Shown: in pieces, positions 34,689-41,292 of the stretch
Numbering within the stretch: position 1 is the stretch's first letter
How the letters are laid out: each line of letters begins with the position of its first letter
NCBI GenBank assembly: GCA_016840035.1
Contig: JAEOTC010000200.1
Coordinates: 1 to 45,743 of the forward strand
Direction: 5' to 3'
Length of the DNA: 45,743 nt
From: Candidatus Hodarchaeota archaeon
GTDB lineage: Archaea; Asgardarchaeota; Heimdallarchaeia; Hodarchaeales; Hodarchaeaceae
Notes under the pieces: model-generated
What the model saw: only the letters and a program-made list of their open reading frames with translations
What the model was told of the DNA's origin: nothing
Database searches by the model: none
Translations under genes and position numbers: made by a program

Positions 34689-36362
34689 CTAGGCAATTTC
34701 GTCCTCAGAGAAGACTTTTAACTTATCGATTGTGATTTTTAAGGCTTCTTTTAAGGTTAGTAAGAACTTATACCCTTTAGGTGTAATAGTATAGTTTCGA
34801 TAACGCGCATCGTGGAGAACTTTGCTGGAAACAAATGGTTCCACATACTTTAGCTTATTTAAATTCTTAATATCTTTAGAGAGTGTCGAAACAGGAATAT
34901 TTAAGCTTTGAGCCAATTTGACAAGGCTAGCTTCCTTTGGGTCTTGAAACCCAATCTCAATTAAGGTTAAAATTGTACGACCTTTGAGTCCAGAAACTAG
35001 ATCCTGTTTGATTTCATGAGGGAAGTATTCAACCAAATCTAGAGGATCTTCTGGTTTGGTGATCACAATGGTTGTCGGTTCATGATGTGGATCATTCTGA
35101 ATGTTCTCCACCCCCACAATTAACTTGTGATAGATTGGTTTCAAATCTTCGATTTGAGGATGGGAAAAAAATTCTGGCAAAAGGAGGGGAGGTTTAATAT
35201 TAGATAAGGCTGATTTTAATCTGAATTTTTCAGGATAAAGAATGTATGTTACACAAAGGGTTAAAGGAAGAAATAAGGACAATAAATATAACAATACTGA
35301 GATTAAGACCTCAAAAAATGAATTTGCTTTAGCAGGTGCATTTAAATAGTCAGTAACTGATACTAAAGGATACGGATCAGTATTGTTTGCATTTCCATCA
35401 AGGGGATACTGGAGATCGATAATTAAATCCTTGTTACTGTCAATTACAGGCCAATCATCCCAATGATTATATTCAAAAGTATTAAATGAACCGCTATCTT
35501 TCGACTGATGTCCTCCGAGATTGTTTTGATGAAAATTATTAAATGTAAAACGATTTTCAATTGCCCCAGATTCAATTAAAACTCCATATTGCCTATTATA
35601 TTGAAGATGATTGAATTCAAAAGTATTCCTATGCGCATAATCAAGACGAACACCCTGTAAGCTATTATTAAAGATGGAATTATGACTAAATTCGTTGTCG
35701 TTGGCCTGATTAAGAAGAGTAACACCGAAATGACCATCGAAAATGGCATTATTGGTAATTAGAGAATCAGAACAATTATTAAGAAGGAGATTACTGTAAA
35801 AGAGATCACCTTGATGATGATTGTAAATTGAATTATTGCTAATCGTTATGTTTTGAGTCTCTTTAAGGTAAACACCAGTTGTGAGATGATCATAGACGGA
35901 ATTGTTGATGAAAATACTGTTTGTAACGTTGGTGATTTTCAGGCCTGAAATACATTCCGCAACAACGTTCTTCTCAATAATAGCATTCCTGACGTTGGTA
36001 AGAGAGATCCCACACATCGCAGATGACCCCCCAGTTAAAAGATTACTACTAATAATGAAATGAACTGAAGTATTCTTAATACTGATTAAATCATCAGCAG
36101 TATCTGTAATACTAAAGTGTTGTATGCGATAAGGATCGGAAGATGTTCCTGTACCTAAAAATCCTTGAGAGGAGAAATCAGCGTTAGAAGTGATTAGGAT
36201 TGATGCATGAGGATTATTACTATGGTGTTTGGAAGAACTAAGAAATGAGTCACTTTCATTATCCAAGTTGCGTTGGATAATAGATGTAGAATCAGCTGAT
36301 ATCATATGAAATAGGAATCCAATAAGAGTAATGGTCAGTACTGTTCTTCGTGAGAATTTCAT
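34689..36362 (-). CDS. Beta-helix ectodomain, membrane segment and cytoplasmic winged-helix in one chain
   Basis: 557 residues. Signal/anchor near 6-22. Residues 75-300 are a right-handed beta-helix (NAIIEKNVVAECISGLKI, SIFINNSVYDHLTTGVYL, NITISNNSIYNHHQGDLF, ...), ending with the NosD-type cap WDDWPVIDSNKDLIIDLQYP. A hydrophobic segment lies at about 349-376. A linker of 70 residues leads to a winged helix at about 455-545: VSGLKGRTILTLIEIG, LVKLAQSLNIPVSTLSKDIK, LKYVEPFVSSK and ITPKGYKFL, of the ArsR/MarR-like archaeal kind. The layout implies an extracellular sensor linked to a DNA-binding domain. Targets unknown; neighbouring surface genes are candidates. Confidence 0.7.
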   Translation of the reverse strand: MKFSRRTVLTITLIGFLFHMISADSTSIIQRNLDNESDSFLSSSKHHSNNPHASILITSNADFSSQGFLGTGTSSDPYRIQHFSITDTADDLISIKNTSVHFIISSNLLTGGSSAMCGISLTNVRNAIIEKNVVAECISGLKITNVTNSIFINNSVYDHLTTGVYLKETQNITISNNSIYNHHQGDLFYSNLLLNNCSDSLITNNAIFDGHFGVTLLNQANDNEFSHNSIFNNSLQGVRLDYAHRNTFEFNHLQYNRQYGVLIESGAIENRFTFNNFHQNNLGGHQSKDSGSFNTFEYNHWDDWPVIDSNKDLIIDLQYPLDGNANNTDPYPLVSVTDYLNAPAKANSFFEVLISVLLYLLSLFLPLTLCVTYILYPEKFRLKSALSNIKPPLLLPEFFSHPQIEDLKPIYHKLIVGVENIQNDPHHEPTTIVITKPEDPLDLVEYFPHEIKQDLVSGLKGRTILTLIEIGFQDPKEASLVKLAQSLNIPVSTLSKDIKNLNKLKYVEPFVSSKVLHDARYRNYTITPKGYKFLLTLKEALKITIDKLKVFSEDEIA

Positions 36363-36549
36363 AAAGAAAATCTACCCGTAATTCTGATTGGCAAAAGTTA
36401 ATGTTAGTTTTTTAGAAATAGCAATAAGATATTTATTTTTATCTAAGTATAGATCATTTATTTCTATTGATAGTTGAGAATTCTGTCTTCTGAAAGACTA
36501 GTGTAATTCTTCAAGTAGATTAGTAAAGAGGATAAAAACAAAATTTCGT

Positions 36550-36744
36550 CTATTTTCTTCGTTTGTACAACGTAGTAGATATTAAAACGGCTACTATAAG
36601 TGAAAAAGGATCCAATGGAAGAGCGGTATTGGCCAAGGTCGTTATGTTGGTGGTGGTAGTTGTTATGGTCATTATCGTCATAGTCTGTATCTGAACGGGA
36701 TTTTCAAAATTGATTTCCACAAACCAGATGTCATTGTAACTAGT
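36550..36744 (-). pseudogene. Anchor-only remnant of a surface protein
   Basis: On the minus strand one frame runs from just after a TGA (36745-36747) to TAG (36550-36552). It reads a short lead (DIWFVEINFENPVQI), a Thr-rich linker (TMTIMTITTTTTNIT), a hydrophobic segment (PFSLIVAVLISTTLY) and KRRK. This is the C-terminal anchor of a surface protein like the one at 33672, without its body. A nine-T run lies just upstream of the remnant, with other frames closed; decay or a frameshift there is possible. No start codon or SD is convincing. Confidence 0.5.
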
Positions 36745-36816
36745 TCAAAAAAAAATCTTTGATTTTTGGAAATCATGATAATAAAACTAAAAAAAAAGTA
36801 AGGGTTTTACTCTTAG

Positions 36817-37251
36817 TCACTCAAGATTAATTAGTTTCCACCCTGTTGCTTTGGGATCCTCGTGAGCTAAAGATCGACTAGCGATATATATCACATAGAG
36901 AAGAAAACCTAGAGATTTTAAGAAACTCATGTTTTCCTTAATACTCCTAATTTCTCCATCTTCATTGACTGACACGACGCGTAAATTCATAATTTTCATG
37001 AAGACTGTCTGTCCATCCAGTACATAACACGGGATTATTGAGTAATAACCTATAAGACCCAATAAAATCCCAGGAATTAATACAAATGGGGGACTTATAT
37101 CAGGAAATACTGCTGTAAAGACAAAAAAAAGTGGAACTGCAATAAGAAGACAAGCAAAAAGAAGTATTCCAATAATAAAATCTATATATGCAACGAATCG
37201 TCGTTTGATATATCCAGGTTCATTTAATGTTGTTTTTGTATCATTTGACAT
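36817..37251 (-). CDS. RDD-family membrane protein
   Basis: 144 residues. GYIKRRFVAYIDFIIGI carries the R and D of the RDD signature in the first helix. A second hydrophobic stretch (about 40-70) and the block TVFMKIMNLRVVSVNEDGE, which is the typical G-x-x-x-x-K-x-x-x-x-L-R-V-V family region, complete the usual two-helix core. RDD proteins are of varied or unknown role (some affect ion transport). It is a single gene at the end of the surface island, divergent from the sulfur operon with over 500 bases between. Confidence 0.8.
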   Translation of the reverse strand: MSNDTKTTLNEPGYIKRRFVAYIDFIIGILLFACLLIAVPLFFVFTAVFPDISPPFVLIPGILLGLIGYYSIIPCYVLDGQTVFMKIMNLRVVSVNEDGEIRSIKENMSFLKSLGFLLYVIYIASRSLAHEDPKATGWKLINLE

Positions 37252-37463
37252 AATTAAGCGCCCGTTCTCTGCATGTGCCCTTTTCTTAAAAGTTTTTTGA
37301 CCTTGTGAGAAACTCGGTATGGATTTTAATGAAAATAAGCTTGAAATAAACAGAAAATTATGTTATTCTGAGAAATATATGCAAAGTTGTTAGTTGGTTA
37401 CCATTTGGTCAGTTATCATTGTTATACAATAAGTGCGTCTACTACGCTAGAAATCCGAATAAT

Positions 37464-37482
37464 CAACAATTACGAATTGTTG
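37464..37482. promoter_or_regulatory. Inverted repeat, possible operator
   Basis: CAACAATT-ACG-AATTGTTG is a perfect 8-base palindrome around a 3-base centre. It is upstream of the TATA box and the sulfur operon. Its size suits a dimeric winged-helix or Lrp-type regulator such as the one at 40535. Confidence 0.45.
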
Positions 37483-37521
37483 TTGAATTGATCTTTGTTG
37501 AAATTAGGAAATTATATGTGG

Positions 37522-37561
37522 AAAACTAGCGAAAACTAGTGAAATAAATTACAAAAACTAG
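37522..37561. repeat. Three AAAACTAG boxes
   Basis: AAAACTAG starts at 37522, 37532 and 37554: ten bases apart (one helical turn), then 22 (about two turns). Such phased direct repeats are often binding sites for an oligomeric regulator such as Lrp. They end about 60 bases before the TATA box. Confidence 0.4.
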
Positions 37562-37622
37562 GTTGAATTGGAAGAAAGGATGAAAAAAACAGAATAGAAT
37601 GCGTTTTCCCATTTCGCCAACA

Positions 37623-37631
37623 TTTATAAAT
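37623..37631 (+). promoter_or_regulatory. Putative TATA box of the sulfur operon
   Basis: TTTATAAAT fits the archaeal TATA consensus. Transcription would begin near 37652-37656. No better TATA-like element lies closer to the TusA start at 37826, and the AAAACTAG boxes and palindrome are just upstream of it. Confidence 0.45.
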
Positions 37632-37825
37632 CAAATTGGCATATTGGTTATTGAATAGTTTCAACGCACATAACCACTCTTAACAATCCGAAAAGTGATC
37701 TGATTCTTCAGCTCATTCTTAATACGGAAATCCTAACCGAAGCTTCAGAGACTTTGGAACTATTCATTAAAATTCATAGTAATTACGAAGAAACACTGAA
37801 TTTAACTGTTAAGGATGAAAATACA

Positions 37826-38062
37826 ATGAGTGAAATACATAAAACCCTAGATGCACGCGGACTTAGTTGCCCTATGCCTGTTTTGAAATCAAAGAAAGCT
37901 TTGAAAGAAATTAATGTCGGTCAAGTGTTAGAAATTCTATCAACAGACCCTGGAAGTATGGCTGATATACCAGCATGGACCCGAACAACTGGTCAAGAAC
38001 TTCTTACCTCGGAAGAAAGAGGTCCAAAAGACTTTCGATATTTGGTCAAACGAATGAAATAA
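37826..38062 (+). CDS. TusA-family sulfur carrier
   Basis: 78 residues from ATG 37826 (AAGGA 10 bases upstream). LDARGLSCPMPVL holds the invariant TusA motif C-P-x-P; the Cys carries the persulfide. IPAWTRTTGQEL is the usual helix. The frame is open back to ATG 37754, but the extra 24 residues are not TusA-like. TusA proteins accept sulfane sulfur and hand it on to tRNA thiolation, cofactor assembly or sulfur oxidation enzymes. First gene of a co-oriented operon; the next start is 16 bases away. Confidence 0.88.
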   Translation: MSEIHKTLDARGLSCPMPVLKSKKALKEINVGQVLEILSTDPGSMADIPAWTRTTGQELLTSEERGPKDFRYLVKRMK

Positions 38063-38078
38063 AGGATGATGCAAAAGT

Positions 38079-38570
38079 ATGAGTGAAGACAAACCCAAAC
38101 GAATGGCAATAATTGCCTCCCAAGGTACTCTTGATGCAGCATATCCTCCTGTGATCCTTGCCTCAACAGGTGTAGCTATGGATATGGAAGTAGCAATTTT
38201 CTTTACATTTTATGGTTTCGACTTAATTCACAAGAAACGTAGTAAGGACCTCAAAGTTAGTCCCATAGCCAACCCTGCCGCTCCTAAAGCATTCGGATTA
38301 ATGCCCGTTCCAAATTGGATGGGAATGTTGCCCGGGATGACCCGGATTGCGACAATGATGATGAAAAGCTGGATGAAAAAGGCTAATGTAGCAAAATTCG
38401 AAGAGCTCCGTGAAGCCTGTATCGAAGGCGGAGTCAGAATGATTGCCTGTCAAATGACCATGGATGTTATGGGCATTAAAGAAAAGGACATTATTGATGG
38501 TGTCGAAACTGGTGGTGCAGCCACTTTTCTTGAATTTGCTAAAGATGCCGATATTACTCTTTTCATGTAA
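38079..38570 (+). CDS. DsrE2-family sulfur-transfer protein
   Basis: 163 residues. KRMAIIASQGTLDAAYPP, MEVAIFFTFYGFDLI and MIACQMTMDVMGI are the three conserved blocks of DsrE2; C124 in IACQMTMD is the likely persulfide Cys, with C114 nearby. The middle stretch MPVPNWMGMLPGMTRIATMM is hydrophobic and Met-rich, so peripheral membrane contact is likely. DsrE2 and TusA genes are often linked, and a sulfur relay between them is known in other systems. Second gene of the operon. Confidence 0.85.
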   Translation: MSEDKPKRMAIIASQGTLDAAYPPVILASTGVAMDMEVAIFFTFYGFDLIHKKRSKDLKVSPIANPAAPKAFGLMPVPNWMGMLPGMTRIATMMMKSWMKKANVAKFEELREACIEGGVRMIACQMTMDVMGIKEKDIIDGVETGGAATFLEFAKDADITLFM

Positions 38571-38600
38571 TTCTCGTTTTTTAATTTTTAGGTGATTTTT

Positions 38601-39011
38601 ATGGGAAAACTTCTAATGGTATGTGATTCTGCAGCCACAGATAAACTGCAGACCTTAGCAATTATCGCTTCAGGGATGGTAACCAGTGATCATGAGGTAG
38701 TTATCTTCTTTATGCATGATGCTGTTTATGCCTTGAAAAAGGATGCTCCTCCTGAGCCTGAGGTTACGAGTATTTATCCTGAAGTTGCCGAAAAGGTGAA
38801 TCAGGCAAGAAAAGCAGGTAACCTGTTACACTGGAAAGGACTTCTGGAAGATTTAAAAGACTTAGGTGATGTAGAAATCGTCGCTTGTGTCCAAATTACA
38901 GAAATACTAGGTTTAGAGAAAGAAGATCTTCATCCTATGGTTGATAAAGTTGCAGGAGTAAATACTCTTGCTGAGCAAGCGATGCTTGCTGATAGAGTTA
39001 TGTTTCTTTAA
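38601..39011 (+). CDS. DsrE-family protein
   Basis: 136 residues from ATG 38601; the GTG at 38592 is open in frame but less likely. The DsrE fold is recognised by GKLLMVCDSAATDK at the start, DHEVVIFFMHDAVY and DVEIVACVQITEILGL, with C8 and C96 as candidate sulfur carriers (C96 in the ACV position typical of DsrE/F-like proteins). Third gene of the operon, 30 bases after the DsrE2 stop and 28 bases before the second TusA. Confidence 0.82.
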   Translation: MGKLLMVCDSAATDKLQTLAIIASGMVTSDHEVVIFFMHDAVYALKKDAPPEPEVTSIYPEVAEKVNQARKAGNLLHWKGLLEDLKDLGDVEIVACVQITEILGLEKEDLHPMVDKVAGVNTLAEQAMLADRVMFL

Positions 39012-39039
39012 TTATAGAAAATTGAATGGTGAATAAACA

Positions 39040-39282
39040 ATGAGTAATGAAGTACAAGCAGATAAGGTCATGGATGCACGCAATGCTTTCTGTCCAGGCC
39101 CTCTGATGGAATTAATCAAATCTATTAAGAAAGGCGAAGTTGGTAAAGTCTATGAAGTTTGGAGTAAAGATGCAGGCTCCATTCAAGACATTCCTAAATG
39201 GGTTGCGAAAGCTAGCCAAGAAATGGTTGCCGTTGTCGAAGAGAATGGCTACACTCGTTTTCAAGTAAGGAAGGTCAAGTAA
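39040..39282 (+). CDS. Second TusA-family sulfur carrier
   Basis: 80 residues. VMDARNAFCPGPLMELI has the TusA Cys, with a variant C-P-G-P instead of C-P-x-P-V/L. SIQDIPKWVAKASQEM is the usual second helix. It is diverged from the first TusA of the operon, so the two are probably not redundant: each may hand sulfur to a different DsrE protein or enzyme. Placed directly before the flavoprotein gene (31-base gap). Confidence 0.85.
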   Translation: MSNEVQADKVMDARNAFCPGPLMELIKSIKKGEVGKVYEVWSKDAGSIQDIPKWVAKASQEMVAVVEENGYTRFQVRKVK

Positions 39283-39313
39283 ATTTCTTCTTTCTTTTTC
39301 TATTGGTGATTCT

Positions 39314-40486
39314 ATGAGCGAAGATAAAGCTAAAGTTGTTATTTTAGGTGGGGGCACTGGTGGAGTTATAGTTGCCAATCTCCTTGGACGGAAGGCAAAA
39401 AAACAAGCAGAGGTTACATTAGTTTCTAAGCAAGAGAATGTTTTTTACGAAGCAGATCTCCCTTATCGCATTTTTGACAAGAAATCTCTCAAGTCGATGT
39501 ACAAACCTGTACGGAATGTTGTTAATAAAAATGTAGAAGTTCTTAAAGACGAAGTAATAGGATTAGATCTTGATAAAAATTCAGTTGCACTAAGCAGTGG
39601 AAATAATCTTCCTTATGATTATTTAGTAATAGCTACTGGTGCTCATTATGATTATGATGGTGTTCCAGGATATAAAGAAGAAGCATATCATTATTACAAC
39701 GAGGAAGGCATTAATGAAATTAGGAAAGCCCTAGATGAGTTTGTTGAAAAAGGTACCGGTGGAAATGTTGTCATAGGAATTGCTGATTTACCATTTAAAT
39801 GTCCTGTAGCACCCCTTGAGGGAGTGTTCATGATGGAACATTTTCTAAGACGTAAAAAATTACGAAAGAAAACTGAATTACATTATTTAAGTCCTATTGG
39901 TAGTGCTTTCTCAATTGAAAAGGCTAATGTTCATATCGAGAAAAAATTTGCTAAGAAGAACATTAATTTACACACCTTCTTTAATACAGAAACCATTCAT
40001 CCCGATCGAAAGGTTATAGAATCTCTTGAAGGAGATGAAATTGAATACGATCTTTTAATTATGGTTCCACCTCACCGTGGACAAGGGTTTTTACAGGGAA
40101 CTCCCATTGTCGATGAAAGTGGATGGGTCAATGTAAATACAAAAACTCTTCAAAATGAAACATATCCGAATGTTTTTGCAATTGGAGATGCTGCTAATCT
40201 TCCTGTATCCAAAGCCGGTTCCTCCGCCCATTACCAAGCTATGGCTACCGCTCATAATTTGGTGGACGTGCTAAAAGGAAAACTTGACATTTCCCAAGTA
40301 AAGGAGAGATATAATGGTCATGCTACCTGTTTAGTAATGACTTCATTGACTTCTGCAATGTTTTTCGATTTTAATTATACCCGCCCTCCTTTCGGGCTAG
40401 GATATATCTCGAATCGTTTGTTCTACTACTTTAAAAAGTATCAGAGATTCCTATATTTCTATGGTTTCTTGTCAGGTCGTTTGTAA
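39314..40486 (+). CDS. Sulfide:quinone-oxidoreductase-like flavoprotein
   Basis: 390 residues. N-terminal FAD loop VVILGGGTGGVIVANLLG (8-25), a second strand YLVIATGAHYDYDG, and NVFAIGDAAN for the second FAD contact. Two cysteines match the redox pair of SQR: C163 in FKCPVAPLEG and C339 in YNGHATCLV. The third SQR cysteine is not evident. The C-terminus (FYYFKKYQRFLYFYGFL) is aromatic and amphipathic, as in SQR membrane attachment. It could oxidise sulfide to sulfane sulfur with quinone as acceptor, loading TusA/DsrE next door. Persulfide or polysulfide reduction is an alternative. Confidence 0.82.
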   Translation: MSEDKAKVVILGGGTGGVIVANLLGRKAKKQAEVTLVSKQENVFYEADLPYRIFDKKSLKSMYKPVRNVVNKNVEVLKDEVIGLDLDKNSVALSSGNNLPYDYLVIATGAHYDYDGVPGYKEEAYHYYNEEGINEIRKALDEFVEKGTGGNVVIGIADLPFKCPVAPLEGVFMMEHFLRRKKLRKKTELHYLSPIGSAFSIEKANVHIEKKFAKKNINLHTFFNTETIHPDRKVIESLEGDEIEYDLLIMVPPHRGQGFLQGTPIVDESGWVNVNTKTLQNETYPNVFAIGDAANLPVSKAGSSAHYQAMATAHNLVDVLKGKLDISQVKERYNGHATCLVMTSLTSAMFFDFNYTRPPFGLGYISNRLFYYFKKYQRFLYFYGFLSGRL

Positions 40487-40534
40487 AGATATAGAAAATT
40501 CGGTTTACAGACGGTGAAAGGAGATTAAATGTAA

Positions 40535-41092
40535 ATGATTGATGAGAAGGACAAAGATATTATCAACTACTTTCAAAAGGATCCCCGAAGTTCATTTAAC
40601 AGGGCTGCTGAAGTGCTAGGCCTGGCTAAAGGTACTGTTAAAGCACGTTATGAGAAATTAGTAGAACAAAATCTAATTTCTCCAGGGATAGGAATGAACG
40701 TCGCTCAACTCAAATTCTCCCATGCTCTTTCTTTCATTGAAATCACAGATCCTGAAACCGAGAAAGCAATATTGGACTATTTCAATGATTGTCCCCTGGT
40801 GACAGCAATGTTTTCTGTTTCAGGGTTTGAATATAATCTCGTAATCTGTCTGGTAGCCGATAAGCGTGAAAAGATTAGCAAGTTTATCGATACTTTTCCC
40901 CTTAGTCATCTTCCAGGAGTGAAAAGACGGAATAGTTATTTCATTAAGGAAACAGAAGGGTATTCAGATAAACCCTTTTGGCTATTTTCTCCTCCAACAT
41001 CTGAAAAGAATATCTTCGACGATCACACGTGTCAGAATCGCTGTGGAGCATGTGGGGTTATCTCCCAGATACAAAAGAAAGTAACTAACTAA
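40535..41092 (+). CDS. Lrp/AsnC-type regulator with C-terminal His-Cys cluster
   Basis: 185 residues. The helix-turn-helix is DKDIINYFQKDPRSSFNRAA then LGLAKGTVKARYEKL; the ligand-binding region follows (LSFIEITDPE, VTAMFSVSGFEYNLVIC). Beyond the normal Lrp length is a tail with H164, C166, C170 and C173 (DHTCQNRCGACG), which could hold zinc, an Fe-S cluster or react with persulfide. Last gene of the sulfur operon, 48 bases after the flavoprotein stop. The obvious inference is autoregulation by sulfur or metal status; the AAAACTAG boxes and palindrome upstream are candidate sites. Confidence 0.85.
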   Translation: MIDEKDKDIINYFQKDPRSSFNRAAEVLGLAKGTVKARYEKLVEQNLISPGIGMNVAQLKFSHALSFIEITDPETEKAILDYFNDCPLVTAMFSVSGFEYNLVICLVADKREKISKFIDTFPLSHLPGVKRRNSYFIKETEGYSDKPFWLFSPPTSEKNIFDDHTCQNRCGACGVISQIQKKVTN

Positions 41093-41292
41093 GAATCATA
41101 ATTAGTTTAATCTGATCATTCTTTCTCTCTTTTCTCGTAGTTCTGATTGATGATGTATATTGAGAACTACTCAGACTAAGGTTTTATATTTAATAATTCA
41201 CAAATTTTAACAGCATTTTGGTTCGAAGGGTTTTTATTCCTCGATTCAATTGAGATCTCAAAAAGTTCATTCCAATTGAGGAGATTCGGATT

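Larger units (their letters stand above)
37252..37825. other. Long intergenic/leader region upstream of the sulfur operon
   Basis: A 574-base stretch with no convincing gene. It contains a perfect inverted repeat at 37464-37482, three AAAACTAG boxes at 37522-37561 and a TATA box at 37623. The TusA frame is open back to ATG 37754, but that part does not resemble TusA, so I treat it as leader. If the TATA box is used, the 5' leader is about 170 bases, long for an archaeon. No riboswitch I recognise. Confidence 0.45.

Noticed and set aside
41210..41240. GGTTCGAA-like string as a tRNA T-loop
   Set aside because: No acceptor stem, anticodon stem or other tRNA arms around it. No tRNA was found in the window.
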